Shown one piece after another: positions 63,598-64,000 of a stretch of DNA of 64,000 nt; the first letter of the stretch is position 1; every line of letters begins with the position of its first letter. A model generated the notes under the pieces. It was not told where the DNA came from. It searched no databases and saw nothing but the letters and a program-made list of their open reading frames with translations. The translations under genes and the position numbers were made by a program. Source of the DNA: Achromobacter spanius (lineage in GTDB: Bacteria > Pseudomonadota > Gammaproteobacteria > Burkholderiales > Burkholderiaceae_B); the NCBI RefSeq assembly GCF_002812705.1, contig NZ_CP025030.1, forward strand, positions 4,092,001 to 4,156,000, given 5' to 3'.

Positions 63598-64000
63598 ATG
63601 GCCGCACAAATCGATAAAGTGATTTCCGAACTTCGGGACATGGTGCTTTCGGGCGCTTTGCAACCCGGAGAACGGGTCGTGGAACTCCAGTTTTCGGCGC
63701 GCCTGGGCGTGTCGCGCACGCCGCTGCGCATTGCGCTGACCGAACTTGAAAAGGAAGGCCTGCTGGAACGCCTGCCGTCGCGCGGGTTCCGGGTGCGGGC
63801 GTTCACGGTGGATGAAATCGGCGATGCGGTTGATGTGCGTGGCGTGCTGGAAGGCATGGCGGCGCGTCTGCTGGCCGAACGCGGCGCCTCGCCCGAGGTG
63901 CTGGAACAACTGTCGCAGGCAGTGGAAGAAGGACGCACGCTGTTGGCGCCCGCGCGCCGTGATCCCAACACCACGGTGGACGCGCGCGCCTGGGGCCAGA
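63598..64000 (+). CDS. GntR family (FCD) regulator, truncated by the window end
   Basis: 134 codons are visible. Winged helix: VISELRDMVLSGALQPGERV, ARLGVSRTPLRIALTELEKE and LLERLPSRGFRVRAF; then the start of an FCD-type ligand domain (VDEIGDAVDVRGVLEGMAAR). It is divergent from the aromatic operon and about 50 bp from a perfect GCATGC palindrome, so it is the obvious regulator. The ligand domain continues beyond the window. Confidence 0.88.
   Translation, partial: MAAQIDKVISELRDMVLSGALQPGERVVELQFSARLGVSRTPLRIALTELEKEGLLERLPSRGFRVRAFTVDEIGDAVDVRGVLEGMAARLLAERGASPEVLEQLSQAVEEGRTLLAPARRDPNTTVDARAWGQ

Noticed and set aside
1..64000. Search for tRNA, rRNA, CRISPR arrays, insertion sequences, integrases and attachment sites
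   Set aside because: No clover-leaf-like gene, repeat-spacer array, transposase, integrase or flanking direct repeats were seen by eye; a covariance-model or HMM scan would be decisive.

Overview
The DNA has very high GC, dense gene packing, many ATGA/GTGA stop-start overlaps, Bug-type solute receptors and several LysR/GntR-controlled catabolic units. This points to a soil- or host-associated betaproteobacterium of the Alcaligenaceae, most like Achromobacter/Bordetella. That is inferred from gene content and style; no rRNA or marker gene is present. I see no tRNA, rRNA, CRISPR array, insertion sequence, phage or plasmid gene. The window reads as chromosome with several exchangeable catabolic and resistance cassettes.

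Layout. 1-1.4 kb: 3' part of a ThDP-dependent enzyme and a PRC-barrel protein. 1.4-6.3 kb (minus): a tightly overlapped five-gene envelope-lipid operon (EEP-family protein, ClsB, YbhN-like protein, DUF3182, alpha/beta hydrolase) that extends the ybhP-clsB-ybhN arrangement of E. coli. 6.6-8 kb: RraA-like protein and two small exported proteins. 8.2-10.3 kb: His-rich DUF2946 protein and a PepSY membrane protein, probably metal-related. 10.2-15.3 kb: GntR regulator divergent from pxpA, a fused pxpB-pxpC and a biotin carboxylase-BCCP fusion, together carrying all the domains of a split urea-carboxylase-like enzyme. 15.3-21.9 kb: RND efflux system (outer-membrane lipoprotein, TetR, adaptor, pump) with two matching TetR operators.

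21.8-26.8 kb: amidase, Bug receptor and D-serine ammonia-lyase in one operon with a divergent LysR. 26.9-28.0 kb: an AT-richer two-gene module of unknown function. 28.1-31.2 kb: a methyltransferase divergent from a BTAD/TolB-like/TPR regulator. 31.3-41.5 kb: a low-oxygen/stress block with a P-type ATPase, three universal stress proteins, an MBL/beta-CASP protein, a CBS protein, a flavodoxin-like protein, a soluble PAS histidine kinase with its response regulator, and an Fnr protein. Three FNR-type boxes (34085, 36586, 41518) tie most of these genes to Fnr control. 41.6-47.0 kb: arsenic resistance, arsB divergent from arsR-arsO-arsC-MFS-arsH.

47.0-54.5 kb: a dipeptide/oligopeptide-type ABC importer with a class V aminotransferase and a divergent LysR. 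54.5-63.4 kb (minus): a ten-gene aromatic catabolic operon with a Bug receptor, HpaH-type hydratase, NTF2-like protein, ferredoxin reductase, Rieske ferredoxin, ring-hydroxylating oxygenase alpha and beta subunits, gentisate-dioxygenase-like cupin, ornithine-cyclodeaminase-like protein and FAH-family protein. It is driven away from a divergent, truncated GntR gene. The intergenic region carries five GCATGC palindromes, three of them spaced exactly 52 bp apart.

The best candidates for undescribed biology are the aromatic operon with its operator array, the Pxp/biotin-carboxylase cluster, the low-GC two-gene module and the envelope-lipid operon.
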